From Bacillus sp. Marseille-P3661 (GTDB taxonomy: Bacteria > Bacillota > Bacilli > Bacillales > Bacillaceae_J), in contig NZ_LT965954.1 in NCBI RefSeq assembly GCF_900240995.1, positions 755,042 to 819,041 of the forward strand: 64,000 nt of DNA. Reading direction: 5' to 3'. The notes beneath the pieces were generated by a model, which was not told the origin of the DNA, made no database searches, and saw only the letters and a program-made list of their open reading frames with translations. Within the stretch, counting starts at the first letter, position 1, and each line of letters opens with the position of its first letter. The position numbers and the translations under genes are program-made. Positions 1 to 9,089 of the stretch are shown here, in pieces.

Positions 1-351
1 ACTCGCAAAATATTTTTGTGATCATCGTTTAAAACATTTAAATATGTGAGACGTGTACAGCGGTAATATAATGGGTCTAACAAGTTCCAGACCCCAATTA
101 ACAGACTTCTCATATGCCCATTTCCTTTTTCAAATAATAATGTCCTATATAATATATTTTGCTATTAATAAAACACAATTATGAATGGAAAAGATTTAAT
201 ACCTTAAATGCATAGAGCTTCAATACTTTGACAGTAATTTATTTCAATTCAAAAAAAAAGTCTCTTCTAACTTTTATATAAGCTAGAAAGAGACTTTTTA
301 AATTCGGCTTTTTTAAGACAAAGCATCCGTGTGTATCACAATTATTTCAAG
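1..351. other. Gene-free left edge
   Basis: AT-rich stretch with no open frame of useful size and no recognisable RNA gene. The only structure I see is the inverted repeat at 252-300, which lies downstream of the recombinase gene. No phage attachment duplication could be identified because only one side of the locus is visible. Confidence 0.5.
252..300. terminator. Bidirectional intrinsic terminator
   Basis: Inverted repeat with arms AAAAAGTCTCTT-CTA and TAGAAAGAGACTTTTT, an A-run on one side and a T-run on the other. It follows the stop codon of the recombinase gene (minus strand) and can work in both directions. Confidence 0.75.
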
Positions 352-1158
352 TCATGCGCCTGCGTTTTTGTATCGTTTCGTTATATTTAAGTCTTTATGT
401 CCCGCTAATTGAGCAACAACAGATATGTCTAAACCTTTCTCAATTAGATCTCTACAAAAAGTGTGCCGCAATTTATGTGGATTAATATTGTATTTTTCAA
501 GCATATATTGCACTGACCGTATTGTGATCCGACTATTTTGTTTAGACATAAACAATGGGCCTTGTTGATCCTTAACAGTCTCTACGTAACGTCTAATATG
601 CAACAATGCAACTTGTGGGATAGGAATGATTCGTTCTCGGTCATCTTTAATTGCTTTAATTGTAACAGTACCCTTTTGTCCACTAATATTTAAATCCTCA
701 ACATTCAAGTTACAAAGTTCAGAAATTCGAATGCCCGTATATAATAACATGTGAACAATTGCAATGTTACGAAGGTCTTTATCTTCTTCAACTTCATTAA
801 GAAGACTAGCTCTTTCTTCTTCATTTAAAAACTCTGGAACAGTTTGATAAATATTTTTCTCTTTTTCTTTTACCTTTATAGCTTCAACCAATTCAGGTTT
901 ATTTAGAAAATAGGCAAAAACCCGGATCGATGCATATATTTTATCAATTGTAGTTGCACTTTTCCCCTGTAATTCAAGAGTATCCATGTATTGTTGTATA
1001 TCCTGCTGCTGTACATCCATAAGATTTCTACCATTTTCTTCCAACCAAACATTAAATTTTTTTAATACACTTTTGTATGTCTTGATTGTATTAATAGATT
1101 TTTCATGCTTATGAAGCCATTTCTCAAAAGAATTGATTTGATCAGCAGACAAATTCAA
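352..1158 (-). CDS. Tyrosine recombinase/integrase (XerC/D-like)
   Basis: 268-residue site-specific recombinase. An N-terminal SAM-like core-binding domain (about residues 5-90) precedes the catalytic domain (about 110-262). The full catalytic set is visible: R144 in TGIRISEL, a beta-hairpin lysine near 168-171, H228 and R231 in HKLRHTF, H254 in AGHKDL and the nucleophile Y263. The start is TTG at 1158, eight bases after GGAGGG; there is no ATG alternative. Shorter than XerC/XerD (about 300 residues). No phage or transposon genes are adjacent, so its target is unknown. It could be an orphan element-derived recombinase or a Xer-type housekeeping paralogue. Confidence 0.85.
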   Translation of the reverse strand: MNLSADQINSFEKWLHKHEKSINTIKTYKSVLKKFNVWLEENGRNLMDVQQQDIQQYMDTLELQGKSATTIDKIYASIRVFAYFLNKPELVEAIKVKEKEKNIYQTVPEFLNEEERASLLNEVEEDKDLRNIAIVHMLLYTGIRISELCNLNVEDLNISGQKGTVTIKAIKDDRERIIPIPQVALLHIRRYVETVKDQQGPLFMSKQNSRITIRSVQYMLEKYNINPHKLRHTFCRDLIEKGLDISVVAQLAGHKDLNITKRYKNAGA

Positions 1159-1337
1159 GGCTTATCCCTCCAATTAATGGGGTCTTTACCTGCAATTATA
1201 CACTGTTTGTTCGTAGAAGTAAAACAATATTACTTCAATCCTTCTATATGTGTTTTACAACACAAAAAAGTTGACTCCCGCACTATGTACAGGAGCCCTA
1301 CGTTATTAGATTTAATTTCTGCATTATTTATCAAAAG

Positions 1338-2708
1338 TTATTTCAACTTCTCAATACCGATATTGAGGTATGCAATTAAAATTGTAATTATTGGCGATAA
1401 ATATAAGAAAAATGCATATGGAGTGTAATCTAATACAGGCACGCCTAGGGTAGTTGCAAAAAAGGCACCACTCACACCCCATGGTATTAATGGATTTACT
1501 AATGTTCCCGCATCCTCCAAGGTTCTTGATAAATTTTTAGGATGCAGCTTAAATTTCTCAAATAAATCTTTAAAAGTTTGACCAGGTAATAATATAGACA
1601 AGTATTGTTCGCCTGTTAATAAATTAACTCCTATAGATGATGCTGCTGTTACTGCAACTAAGTCTCCATTTCGTTTTAGACGTTTAGCCAAGCCGCTAAT
1701 AATAACTTCAAAGAGACCCATTGCTTGAATAATGCCACCTAGTGCTAATGCAATCATAACTAAGGAAATCGACCACATCATCGATTGTAATCCTCCACGG
1801 TTTACAATGCCGTCGACAATCGTATTACCAGTTTCAATGGAAAATCCTCCTTGCAATGTTGAATACCAATGAACCGCTGTAAGATCGGCTTGTGTAATAG
1901 AGCCTGTAAAAATCGCAGATAAAATACCGATAATTAATGTTGGAATTGTTGGGAATCTTTTAAATGCAAGGATCATTACAATCAGCGGCGATAGAAGTGT
2001 CCACACACTTAAATTAAAATATTGATTAAGTGTTTCACTGGCCTTTGCAATATTATCTAAACTATGAGCATTTTGGTCACTAAAACCATAAAAACATAAA
2101 ATAATAATCGTAATAATCAAACCAGGGATCGTTGTCCAAAACATATGCCTAATATGGGAGAAAATATCGACTGAAACTACACCTGGAGCAAAGTTAGTTG
2201 TATCAGATAACGGAGACATTTTATCACCGAAACAAGCTCCAGATATAATAGCTCCGGCAGCGATTGCGGGATTTACACCTAGACCAACCCCTACCCCCAT
2301 TAAAGCAACTCCTATTGTCCCAATAGTGGTAAAAGAACTACCTGTAAAAGTCGAAACTAATATAGTTATAAAAAGTGCACTTAGAAAATACCATTGCGGG
2401 GAAATAAACCGGAAGCCATAGTCCAAAAGCGTTGGTACTGTTCCGCTTTGCATCCAAGCAGCAATTACAACTCCTACCAAAGCTAATATAATAATCGGTT
2501 TAATACCCATTGCTATTCCGTTTATTAAACCTCTTTCCACAACATCCCATGAATATCCTAGTATCTTGGAAATGACGACCAAAACTACGACGGCTGAAAG
2601 GAGTGGAATATGGGGTTCTACTTTTAATACGAATATCCCAATAAATATAACTATTAGCAGTCCTATAAAAATTAGGGCTGTTTTTGTCGCGCTAGGTTGA
2701 CTTTTCAT
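1338..2708 (-). CDS. nhaC: NhaC-family Na+/H+ antiporter
   Basis: 456-residue polytopic membrane protein of the NhaC family, which exchanges cytoplasmic Na+ (or organic anions in some members) for external H+ or another substrate. About eleven hydrophobic segments are visible, with the family-like stretches SGACFGDKMSPLSDTTN and GEQYLSILLPGQ in the middle and C-terminal half. The ATG at 2708 is preferred because GAGAGGAAG sits just upstream; an upstream in-frame codon at 2756 has no ribosome-binding site. It stands alone, with a 179-base gap to the recombinase. Substrate cannot be read from sequence: malate/lactate exchangers (MleN, YqkI-like) share the fold. Confidence 0.85.
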   Translation of the reverse strand: MKSQPSATKTALIFIGLLIVIFIGIFVLKVEPHIPLLSAVVVLVVISKILGYSWDVVERGLINGIAMGIKPIIILALVGVVIAAWMQSGTVPTLLDYGFRFISPQWYFLSALFITILVSTFTGSSFTTIGTIGVALMGVGVGLGVNPAIAAGAIISGACFGDKMSPLSDTTNFAPGVVSVDIFSHIRHMFWTTIPGLIITIIILCFYGFSDQNAHSLDNIAKASETLNQYFNLSVWTLLSPLIVMILAFKRFPTIPTLIIGILSAIFTGSITQADLTAVHWYSTLQGGFSIETGNTIVDGIVNRGGLQSMMWSISLVMIALALGGIIQAMGLFEVIISGLAKRLKRNGDLVAVTAASSIGVNLLTGEQYLSILLPGQTFKDLFEKFKLHPKNLSRTLEDAGTLVNPLIPWGVSGAFFATTLGVPVLDYTPYAFFLYLSPIITILIAYLNIGIEKLK

Positions 2709-2905
2709 GTATAGCTTCCTCTCATGTCTATGCAAAGTTGTCTTAATTAAAACCACACTTTAGTACTTTTACGCTTTTTCTCGTTAAAGTAATATGCTAA
2801 CAAAACTTATTTTATTTTCTAAAACCAACTTAGTCAATGGTTTCTAGATTATTTTAACTATTTTTATTATTCCAAAATAAAGTAGACAGACCTTTCATTT
2901 ACAAA

Positions 2906-2939
2906 ATAAAAAGCGCCTACTGAATAGACACTTTTTAAG
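2906..2939 (-). terminator. Intrinsic terminator after the VWA gene
   Basis: On the minus strand a hairpin AAAAAGTGTCTA / TAGGCGCTTTTT (with G-U pairs) follows the stop codon of the VWA-domain gene and ends in a T-run. Confidence 0.65.
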
Positions 2940-2948
2940 AGACCCAAC

Positions 2949-4865
2949 TTAAATACTTTTTAACAGCAATTTCTTTAATAACGGAAACATTACATCCGGT
3001 AAATCATTTATCTGCGGAACTAAAATACTATACTTTCCATATATGTTTTGAATAGTTCTTTGTTGACTCTCTGAAATTTCACCATTTGCAAGGAATACAT
3101 TAATAACTTCAATTCCCTTTTTACGACATTCAACGACAGCTTCATGTGTATCTACAATGCCTTTTTGATCGTAATTAAAAGCAGCAGGCTCTCCATCTGA
3201 AAAAACAAGTAAGAACTTCTGTTTTTCCTGTCTTCGCCAAAGCTTTTGTGCAACAACACGAATCGCAAATCCGTCTCGATTGTCTTCCTCTGGCTGCAAT
3301 TGCATAATTGTTGCTCCAACATTATGGTCTCGATAGGTCCCAAAGTCGATCACTGGCTGAAAATAATTAGGCTGTTTTAATGCGGTTGTTTCGCCTGTAT
3401 CTTCCCAAAAGCCTACAATATTATGTGGTACTCCAAGTGACCTCAATGTTTCATGGAATAAGATAATCCCCAGTTTTGTCTGATCCATTTTGTCATACAT
3501 GGATGCGGAACAATCAACTAATAATGTGAATGCTGCATCAATCTCGGGCGATGGCTGGTTTTTTTTATGAAATAATCGTGGATTTTCATCTGTAATGAGT
3601 CGAACTAGTTTTTTATTTATTCGACCAAAATGAAGATCAGTTCGTGGCCGTATTTTTTTATGTTCGAGTGTCTTTTCAATCATTTGCTTTAATTTTTTCT
3701 GGTATGGAATTATTAATAATCTTTCCTCATTATATTGTTGAACATCGACCATTGAAGGTTTTTTGGGCTGAATAAATAATGGAATTGCATGCTTATTTTC
3801 TTTTCCGTATTGTTCACTTCCACGGCCTTTTTTCTCTTCTTTTCTTTTTGATTCCGTAGTATCAAGCTTTGAATAATCTTTTTTGGCTGTTTCCTTCGAT
3901 GATCCTTGAACAACCCCCAATGCTTGATCACCATCTTCCCCTTCACGAACACCTTCGCCTAGTAAATCTGTTTGTGTTCCTTGTTCTAATTCAAATTGCA
4001 GAAAACTTTTCGTTGGTTCCTCAGTTTCCTGGTGCCATGTAGGTAATTTATCTTCATGGAGGTCCTCATCACCCTGTGACGTCTTTTCCGCTACATCATT
4101 ATTTTTCAAAGCATTTTTACGTAATAAATCATCAATTGTTAGTTCATCAATACTTTCTGCAATTGGTTCCGGTAATAAAAAGTATAAGTTTAACATGTCC
4201 TTTTCAAGAACCTCTTCCAAAACATCCGAGATCGTCCAAATAATCCTCGAAATATCACTTGTGTTTTTCGAATCAAAAACCTTAGTAGCCTCTGTCTGTA
4301 AAAATGGAATTACTAAATCTATTCGATGATGTATTGAAGGGAGTTCATAAAGTGGTGAATTAGCTGTTAACACTAAATAAATAGCATTAAATAGTGCATC
4401 TGTTACTATACTCTGGACAATATTCACATTTAATTGACTAGTAAAGTATCGGCGATGAACATCCCTTCTAATTTGAAATGCCTTTTCTGTTCCTGGTCTT
4501 TCATTTATAATCAGGTCTTCTATCCTTAAGTCCTCTAGCAAAGCAAACAGCTGCTTTAAGAAACTTGAAATAGTCGAGTCCTCAATTTCTATATTAAACC
4601 TTTCTATCACCTTAAAATCAGTAAATTGCGTGCCACCTAAGCTACGTAAGTAGACGTCCGTAAATAAGCCATACCTTTTTTCCATTTGTGAATAATCGTC
4701 CCAAAAGCGGCTTACAACGATTTTTCTTTTATTGAAATCAAAGTACGACTTATATCCATACTCCACTTCTATGTCGCTATTTTTTGCTAGTGTTTGGCCT
4801 ACATCCGACAATTCCATAAATAAAAAGGAATCCACTTGATCTTCATTAAACTTTATATGTTTCAT
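2949..4865 (-). CDS. yojO: VWA-domain protein (NorD/CobT-like, YojO)
   Basis: 638-residue cytoplasmic protein whose C-terminal third is a von Willebrand A domain with the metal-site motif DCSAS at about residue 450. The middle (about 260-370) is charged and low in complexity, as in the chelatase-like NorD/CobT family. The length and pairing with a MoxR ATPase match Bacillus subtilis YojO. Such pairs act as metal-insertion or complex-remodelling chaperones, for example NorQ/NorD for nitric oxide reductase. It lies 11 bases after the MoxR gene, so the two are one transcript. No nitric oxide reductase gene is in the window, so the client is unknown. Confidence 0.8.
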   Translation of the reverse strand: MKHIKFNEDQVDSFLFMELSDVGQTLAKNSDIEVEYGYKSYFDFNKRKIVVSRFWDDYSQMEKRYGLFTDVYLRSLGGTQFTDFKVIERFNIEIEDSTISSFLKQLFALLEDLRIEDLIINERPGTEKAFQIRRDVHRRYFTSQLNVNIVQSIVTDALFNAIYLVLTANSPLYELPSIHHRIDLVIPFLQTEATKVFDSKNTSDISRIIWTISDVLEEVLEKDMLNLYFLLPEPIAESIDELTIDDLLRKNALKNNDVAEKTSQGDEDLHEDKLPTWHQETEEPTKSFLQFELEQGTQTDLLGEGVREGEDGDQALGVVQGSSKETAKKDYSKLDTTESKRKEEKKGRGSEQYGKENKHAIPLFIQPKKPSMVDVQQYNEERLLIIPYQKKLKQMIEKTLEHKKIRPRTDLHFGRINKKLVRLITDENPRLFHKKNQPSPEIDAAFTLLVDCSASMYDKMDQTKLGIILFHETLRSLGVPHNIVGFWEDTGETTALKQPNYFQPVIDFGTYRDHNVGATIMQLQPEEDNRDGFAIRVVAQKLWRRQEKQKFLLVFSDGEPAAFNYDQKGIVDTHEAVVECRKKGIEVINVFLANGEISESQQRTIQNIYGKYSILVPQINDLPDVMFPLLKKLLLKSI

Positions 4866-4876
4866 CGAAACATCCC

Positions 4877-5758
4877 TTAACTAAATAAAGTTTCAGCGAT
4901 ATTTTGAATCGCGGCTTTTTCTAATTTTTCTTCGAGTTTTTCAATAATCCCTCTTTGGATAGCACGTAAAGGTGGCATAAATTTTGCAAGGTCACATGTA
5001 TCTAACAAAGCACGAATTGAAGCAGCTTCTTCAGAGATTTGTCCATTCCTAGCCTGAATAATTAAATCGCCTGAAAAAGTAATAAATTTATTAATAAGTG
5101 TTTCATCATCTAGACTAGATTGTTCTATAATAACTTTCTTTAAGTGCTCACCTTGTATATAAGGAACGTCAATAATGACAAAGCGATTTTTTAATGCCTC
5201 ATTTAATGGCACCGTACCAACATACCCTTCATTTATTGCAGCAATAACTGAGAAATCCTTTTCAGCAACCACAACTTCACCTGTAAAGGGATTAGACACC
5301 ATTCTACGATAATCGAGGACACCGTTTAAGATCGGTAGTGTTTCAGGCTTAGCCATATTAATTTCATCAATATATAGAAGATGTCCTTTTTTCATAGCTT
5401 TGATAACTGGTCCTGGTACAAATTCAATACTTGTACGATTGTCTTCATTTGCTATGGTCTTAAAACCTAATAGGCTTTCGGCATCTAGATCAACCGAACA
5501 ATTTATACTGTGCATCGGTTGTGAAAACAAAAATGATAATGTTTCTGCTAATTTAGTTTTACCAGATCCTGTTGGCCCTTTCAGCAATATATTTTTCCCT
5601 AGCGCTAACGCAATTAATGCATCATAGATGATGCTATCATCCTGGGGCATATAGCCACCTCGACCAATTAAATCTGATTCAGATTCAACAAAATGCTCTT
5701 TCCGCTTTTGAATTTTTTCTTTTATTTCAGTTGGTAGATTAAGTAACTCAAGATTCAT
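4877..5758 (-). CDS. yojN: MoxR-family AAA+ ATPase (NorQ-like, YojN)
   Basis: 293-residue AAA+ ATPase. Walker A GPTGSGKT is at residues 61-68, Walker [11 protein letters not shown] near 127-136, and a sensor-like AAINEG follows. It is the first gene of a two-gene operon with the VWA partner. MoxR ATPases use ATP to remodel or load cofactors into a client, with the VWA protein as adaptor. The ATG at 5758 has the upstream sequence AGAAAGGATACT as ribosome-binding site. Confidence 0.85.
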   Translation of the reverse strand: MNLELLNLPTEIKEKIQKRKEHFVESESDLIGRGGYMPQDDSIIYDALIALALGKNILLKGPTGSGKTKLAETLSFLFSQPMHSINCSVDLDAESLLGFKTIANEDNRTSIEFVPGPVIKAMKKGHLLYIDEINMAKPETLPILNGVLDYRRMVSNPFTGEVVVAEKDFSVIAAINEGYVGTVPLNEALKNRFVIIDVPYIQGEHLKKVIIEQSSLDDETLINKFITFSGDLIIQARNGQISEEAASIRALLDTCDLAKFMPPLRAIQRGIIEKLEEKLEKAAIQNIAETLFS

Positions 5759-5888
5759 AGTAGTATCCTTTCTTCCATATTAATAACAACTTCACATTTT
5801 ACTATAATAACATCTTAAACATCTTAGAAACTAATTATGGATAGACATTGTTTATTATCCTAACCTAAAAAATACGATAAAATATAAA

Positions 5889-5935
5889 TAAAAAATAGCA
5901 GACCATTCACGCTGTTTTTTAGTCCGCTATTTTCT
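5889..5935 (-). terminator. Intrinsic terminator
   Basis: Arms AAAAATAGCAGAC (5891-5903) and GTCCGCTATTTTCT (5922-5935) form a hairpin downstream of the small gene at 5955-6242 on the minus strand, ending in a T-run. Confidence 0.65.
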
Positions 5936-5954
5936 ATAGTAATATTAATCTATA

Positions 5955-6242
5955 TTAGGATAGTCCTAATTGAGTTTTACAATAAGCGTCGAGCATCGTT
6001 TCTTCATCTTCATCTAATGCAAAATCGATATAACGGTCAGAGCCTTTCTCGTATAGATGATACGATGAAATTCCTGCACCCTTTTCATCAACAGCATAAA
6101 TTAGTTTTATATAAATGCCTTTTTCCGAGAATAACTCATCATCCTCTGGTATTTCAATATCAATAATAAATTCATATCGCTCCCCGGAAAGAATACCAAA
6201 TGGGTCTTCTAATGTCTCAACAGTATGATTTGTTATATTCAT
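5955..6242 (-). CDS. Small acidic DUF6509-like protein
   Basis: 95-residue soluble acidic protein. The start MNITNHTVE at 6242 is chosen because GGGAG lies seven bases upstream; an in-frame codon at 6275 lacks a site. The pattern (valine-rich start, DPFGILSGERYEF, an acidic IPEDDELFSEKG turn, and a C-terminal FALDEDEE helix) resembles my recollection of the Firmicute family DUF6509. Function is unknown. It is monocistronic with its own terminator. Confidence 0.6.
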   Translation of the reverse strand: MNITNHTVETLEDPFGILSGERYEFIIDIEIPEDDELFSEKGIYIKLIYAVDEKGAGISSYHLYEKGSDRYIDFALDEDEETMLDAYCKTQLGLS

Positions 6243-6275
6243 GTTCCTTCTCCCTTCAACATTACCTATCATCAT

Positions 6276-6616
6276 TTTGACTTACTTACTAGAACATTAA
6301 ACTAAATTTAAAAAAATTTATTCATTATAATCAAGTCCCAAGCAATATACGCAATAATATATCCTAACGAGAAGTTTACTTCAAGTACTTTATAGGTTGG
6401 TACTAAAGTTTGAAAAATAGCCGTGGGATCTTTCTATTATTTTATATACAACCTTTCCTTCTGCTAAAAAAATAAGATGGTAATTTCCAAAGTAAAAATG
6501 CTATGATTTGTTAAATTTTTAACATAGATTTAATGCAAATCACTTTACCTCGGACTAACGAAAATCGTATAATTAATCCTAATGTTTAATATTAAACACA
6601 CTTATAGGAGGAGCTT
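6276..6616. other. Divergent intergenic region
   Basis: 341 bases between the small DUF6509-like gene and the phnD-like operon. It holds the candidate operon promoter at 6544-6573 and otherwise only AT-rich sequence. I see no riboswitch or clear operator. Confidence 0.5.
6544..6573 (+). promoter_or_regulatory. Candidate sigma-A promoter of the phnDCEE-like operon
   Basis: TTTACC (6544-6549), an 18-base spacer and a perfect TATAAT (6568-6573), about 40 bases before the ribosome-binding site of the binding-protein gene. Confidence 0.5.
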
Positions 6617-7531
6617 ATGAAAAAGACATTTTTATCATTATTTTCAATTATTTTTATTCTAATGCTTGTTGCATGTGGTGGTGACACTGATAATGCAGAT
6701 GATTCTACAGCAACTGAACCTGCACCTGAAACAAAATCAGAGTCACAAGTATTTAAAATTGGTGCCATACCTGACCAAGATGTCTCTGAATTAAATCGAA
6801 AGTTTGGACAAATGGCTGAATATCTAAGTGAACAAACAGGATTAGAGGTTGAATATGTACCATCTGTAGATTATGCAGCATTAGTTACAGCTTTTGAACG
6901 CGGTGAAATACATTTAGGTTGGTTTGGTGGATTAACCGGTGTACAAGTAAGGAATCTAGTTCCTGAAGCTGAAGCAATTGCTCAAAGACCAAGAGATGCT
7001 GAGTTCCATTCAGTTTTTATTGCTCAAAAAGAACTTGGACTTCAAGCGTTGGAAGACTTAAAAGGCCATAGCTTTACGTTTGGTAGCGAAAGTTCGACAT
7101 CAGGGCATTTAATGCCTAGATTTTATTTAATGGAAGCGGGTATCAACGCGGAAGAGGCATTTGATGGCATGCCAAACTATTCAGGGTCGCATGATCAAAC
7201 CTATAAATTAGTTGAATCAGGTGCGTTTCAAGCAGGTGCACTGAATGAAGCTGTTTGGGCAAGTGCTGTTGAAGAAGGTAAAGTAGATACAAATTTAGTA
7301 GACGTATTTTATACAACTCCAGCTTACTTTGATTATAATTGGACTATTAACAAAGTGGATGAAACATTCGGTGAAGGTACTAAAGAAAAAGTAATTGCAG
7401 CTTTATTATCTATGAATGATGAACAAAAAGAACTGCTAGATTTATTCCAAACAGATAAATTTGTCGAAACTAATAATGATAATTATTCTGCAATTGAAGA
7501 CGTTGCTAAACAACTTGGTATTATACGATAG
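6617..7531 (+). CDS. PhnD-like substrate-binding lipoprotein (putative selenate/oxyanion importer)
   Basis: 304-residue lipoprotein, the extracellular receptor of an ABC importer. Signal peptide ends in the lipobox LVAC with C20 as the lipidated residue, followed by a Ser/Thr/Asp/Glu-rich linker. The body is of the phosphate/phosphonate-binding type: FKIGAIPDQD, then LGWFGGLTGV and AIAQRPRDAEFHSVF. These motifs fit the PhnD subfamily annotated elsewhere as putative selenate-binding proteins, better than true phosphonate PhnD. First gene of a four-gene operon with ATPase and two permeases. The start has AGGAGGAGC seven bases upstream. Phosphonate, phosphite or another oxyanion remain possible. 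Confidence 0.8.
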   Translation: MKKTFLSLFSIIFILMLVACGGDTDNADDSTATEPAPETKSESQVFKIGAIPDQDVSELNRKFGQMAEYLSEQTGLEVEYVPSVDYAALVTAFERGEIHLGWFGGLTGVQVRNLVPEAEAIAQRPRDAEFHSVFIAQKELGLQALEDLKGHSFTFGSESSTSGHLMPRFYLMEAGINAEEAFDGMPNYSGSHDQTYKLVESGAFQAGALNEAVWASAVEEGKVDTNLVDVFYTTPAYFDYNWTINKVDETFGEGTKEKVIAALLSMNDEQKELLDLFQTDKFVETNNDNYSAIEDVAKQLGIIR

Positions 7532-7543
7532 TAGGTGGAAGAA

Positions 7544-8326
7544 ATGAAGTCTTCATTACAACAATTAACACTAAATAACATAGAGAAATTTTATGGGGAG
7601 AGTAAAGCACTATCTTCCCTTTCTCTTTTTATTCAAAAAGGTGAAAAAATCGCATTAATTGGTCCCAGCGGTGCAGGTAAATCAACATTACTAAACATCC
7701 TGGCAACTATTATTAAGCCTGATCATGGAGAGCTCTTAATTGACGGTATTCCAGCAAAACAATTTAAAGCTGGAAAACGGCTATCTAGAAAAATTGGTAT
7801 CATTCGTCAACAATTCGACCTAGTTCCTTCATTACCAGTGATTCACAACGTTCTGGCCGGACGACTAGGTGAATGGGGTTTCTTCAAGTCAATGCTGTCT
7901 TTCTTTATACCACAGGATAAGCAATTAGCAGTTTCTGCCCTTGAACGTGTTGGCTTAGCTGATAAATTATATGAAAAAACAGCTAACCTCTCAGGTGGAC
8001 AACAACAGCGTGTGGCACTTGCACGGTTACTAGTACAACACCCAGGGATCATACTAGCAGATGAACCTGTGTCCTCACTTGATCCGGCACGGGCAGATGA
8101 TATTATTTCCATACTTGTTTCATTAGTTGAAGAAGAAAATCAAACATTGATTACAAGTCTTCATTCGGTTGACTTAGCAATAAAATATTTTGATCGAATC
8201 ATTGCATTACGAGAAGGCAAAGTATTCTTTGATCTACCAACCAAAGAAGTCTCGGAACAGATGCTAACAGATCTTTATTATTTAACGGAGTTGAACGACG
8301 ATGCAGAAAAATCCTCATCTCCATAA
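7544..8326 (+). CDS. PhnC-like ABC importer ATPase
   Basis: 260-residue nucleotide-binding subunit. Walker A GPSGAGKST, signature LSGGQQQR and Walker B IILADEP are intact. The ATG at 7544 with AGGTGG five bases upstream is preferred over the in-frame GTG at 7535, which would lie too close to the site. It begins 12 bases after the binding-protein stop and its end overlaps the next gene by 26 bases, so translation is coupled. It powers uptake through the two following permeases. Confidence 0.88.
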   Translation: MKSSLQQLTLNNIEKFYGESKALSSLSLFIQKGEKIALIGPSGAGKSTLLNILATIIKPDHGELLIDGIPAKQFKAGKRLSRKIGIIRQQFDLVPSLPVIHNVLAGRLGEWGFFKSMLSFFIPQDKQLAVSALERVGLADKLYEKTANLSGGQQQRVALARLLVQHPGIILADEPVSSLDPARADDIISILVSLVEEENQTLITSLHSVDLAIKYFDRIIALREGKVFFDLPTKEVSEQMLTDLYYLTELNDDAEKSSSP

Positions 8327-9089
8327 AAAATCAATCCTAACAGTTGTTATGCTGCTTGTATTTATCTGGAGTTTATTTTCAGTTCAGTGGGGATCGGATT
8401 TAGTTCATTCTGGCGGGAAAGTAATGATACTTCAAATTATTGAAGGTTTTTTCACACCCAACTTATCTCCAGAAATATTAAAACTAGCAATCGTAGCCTC
8501 TTGGAGAACATTTGCTTATGCTGTAACAGGAATGTCATTAGCAATCATTTTAGCTATCATTTTTGGTGTTTTAGCTTCTGGTGTTTTATCAACTAATAAA
8601 TATAGTAAATCTTCAACTATGGTTGCTTTCCGTGGAGTACTAGGTTTTATGCGTGCAATTCATGAACTAGTTTGGGCGTGGTTATTCGTAGCAGCAATTG
8701 GGTTATCTCCTTATGCTGCCATCTTTGCTATTGCTATTCCATATGGCGGTATTTTAGGCCGGATTTTTGCTGATATGTTAAATGATGTTCGCTCCGAACC
8801 AATAGCTGCCTTGAAATCAAGTGGTGCATCAAAATTACAACTACTAATGTACGGTTATTTCCCCCTTGCAGCGGCTGACATGATTAGTTATACGATGTAT
8901 CGGTTTGAATGTTCAATACGTTCATCAGCAATTATGAGCTTTATCGGATTAGGTGGACTCGGATATCAAATTAACCTATCTCTAGCAGACTTAAAATATG
9001 ATGAAGTATGGACGTTTATCTTCTTTTTACTTGCCCTCGTCTTATTAGTCGACTTATGGAGTCAAGTACTACGAAAGAGGCTGGTATAA
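8301..9089 (+). CDS. PhnE-like ABC permease 1
   Basis: 262-residue membrane permease with about six hydrophobic segments. The cytoplasmic coupling loop EPIAALKSSGASKLQLLMYG matches the EAA loop of binding-protein-dependent importers, and GLGGLGYQI follows as in PhnE. It overlaps the ATPase gene upstream by 26 bases and shares one base with the next gene (TAATG). Together with permease 2 it should form a heterodimeric channel. Confidence 0.85.
   Translation: MQKNPHLHKKSILTVVMLLVFIWSLFSVQWGSDLVHSGGKVMILQIIEGFFTPNLSPEILKLAIVASWRTFAYAVTGMSLAIILAIIFGVLASGVLSTNKYSKSSTMVAFRGVLGFMRAIHELVWAWLFVAAIGLSPYAAIFAIAIPYGGILGRIFADMLNDVRSEPIAALKSSGASKLQLLMYGYFPLAAADMISYTMYRFECSIRSSAIMSFIGLGGLGYQINLSLADLKYDEVWTFIFFLLALVLLVDLWSQVLRKRLV

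Noticed and set aside
1-1158. Prophage or integrative element
   Set aside because: Only a recombinase is present; no phage, plasmid, repressor or attachment-site features are visible.
1105-1428. 107-residue plus-strand frame
   Set aside because: Antisense to the ends of two well-supported genes, with no ribosome-binding site and no recognisable protein features.
2709-2756. Longer N-terminus for the NhaC-type antiporter
   Set aside because: The extra 16 codons are not hydrophobic or family-like, and the ribosome-binding site serves the ATG at 2708.
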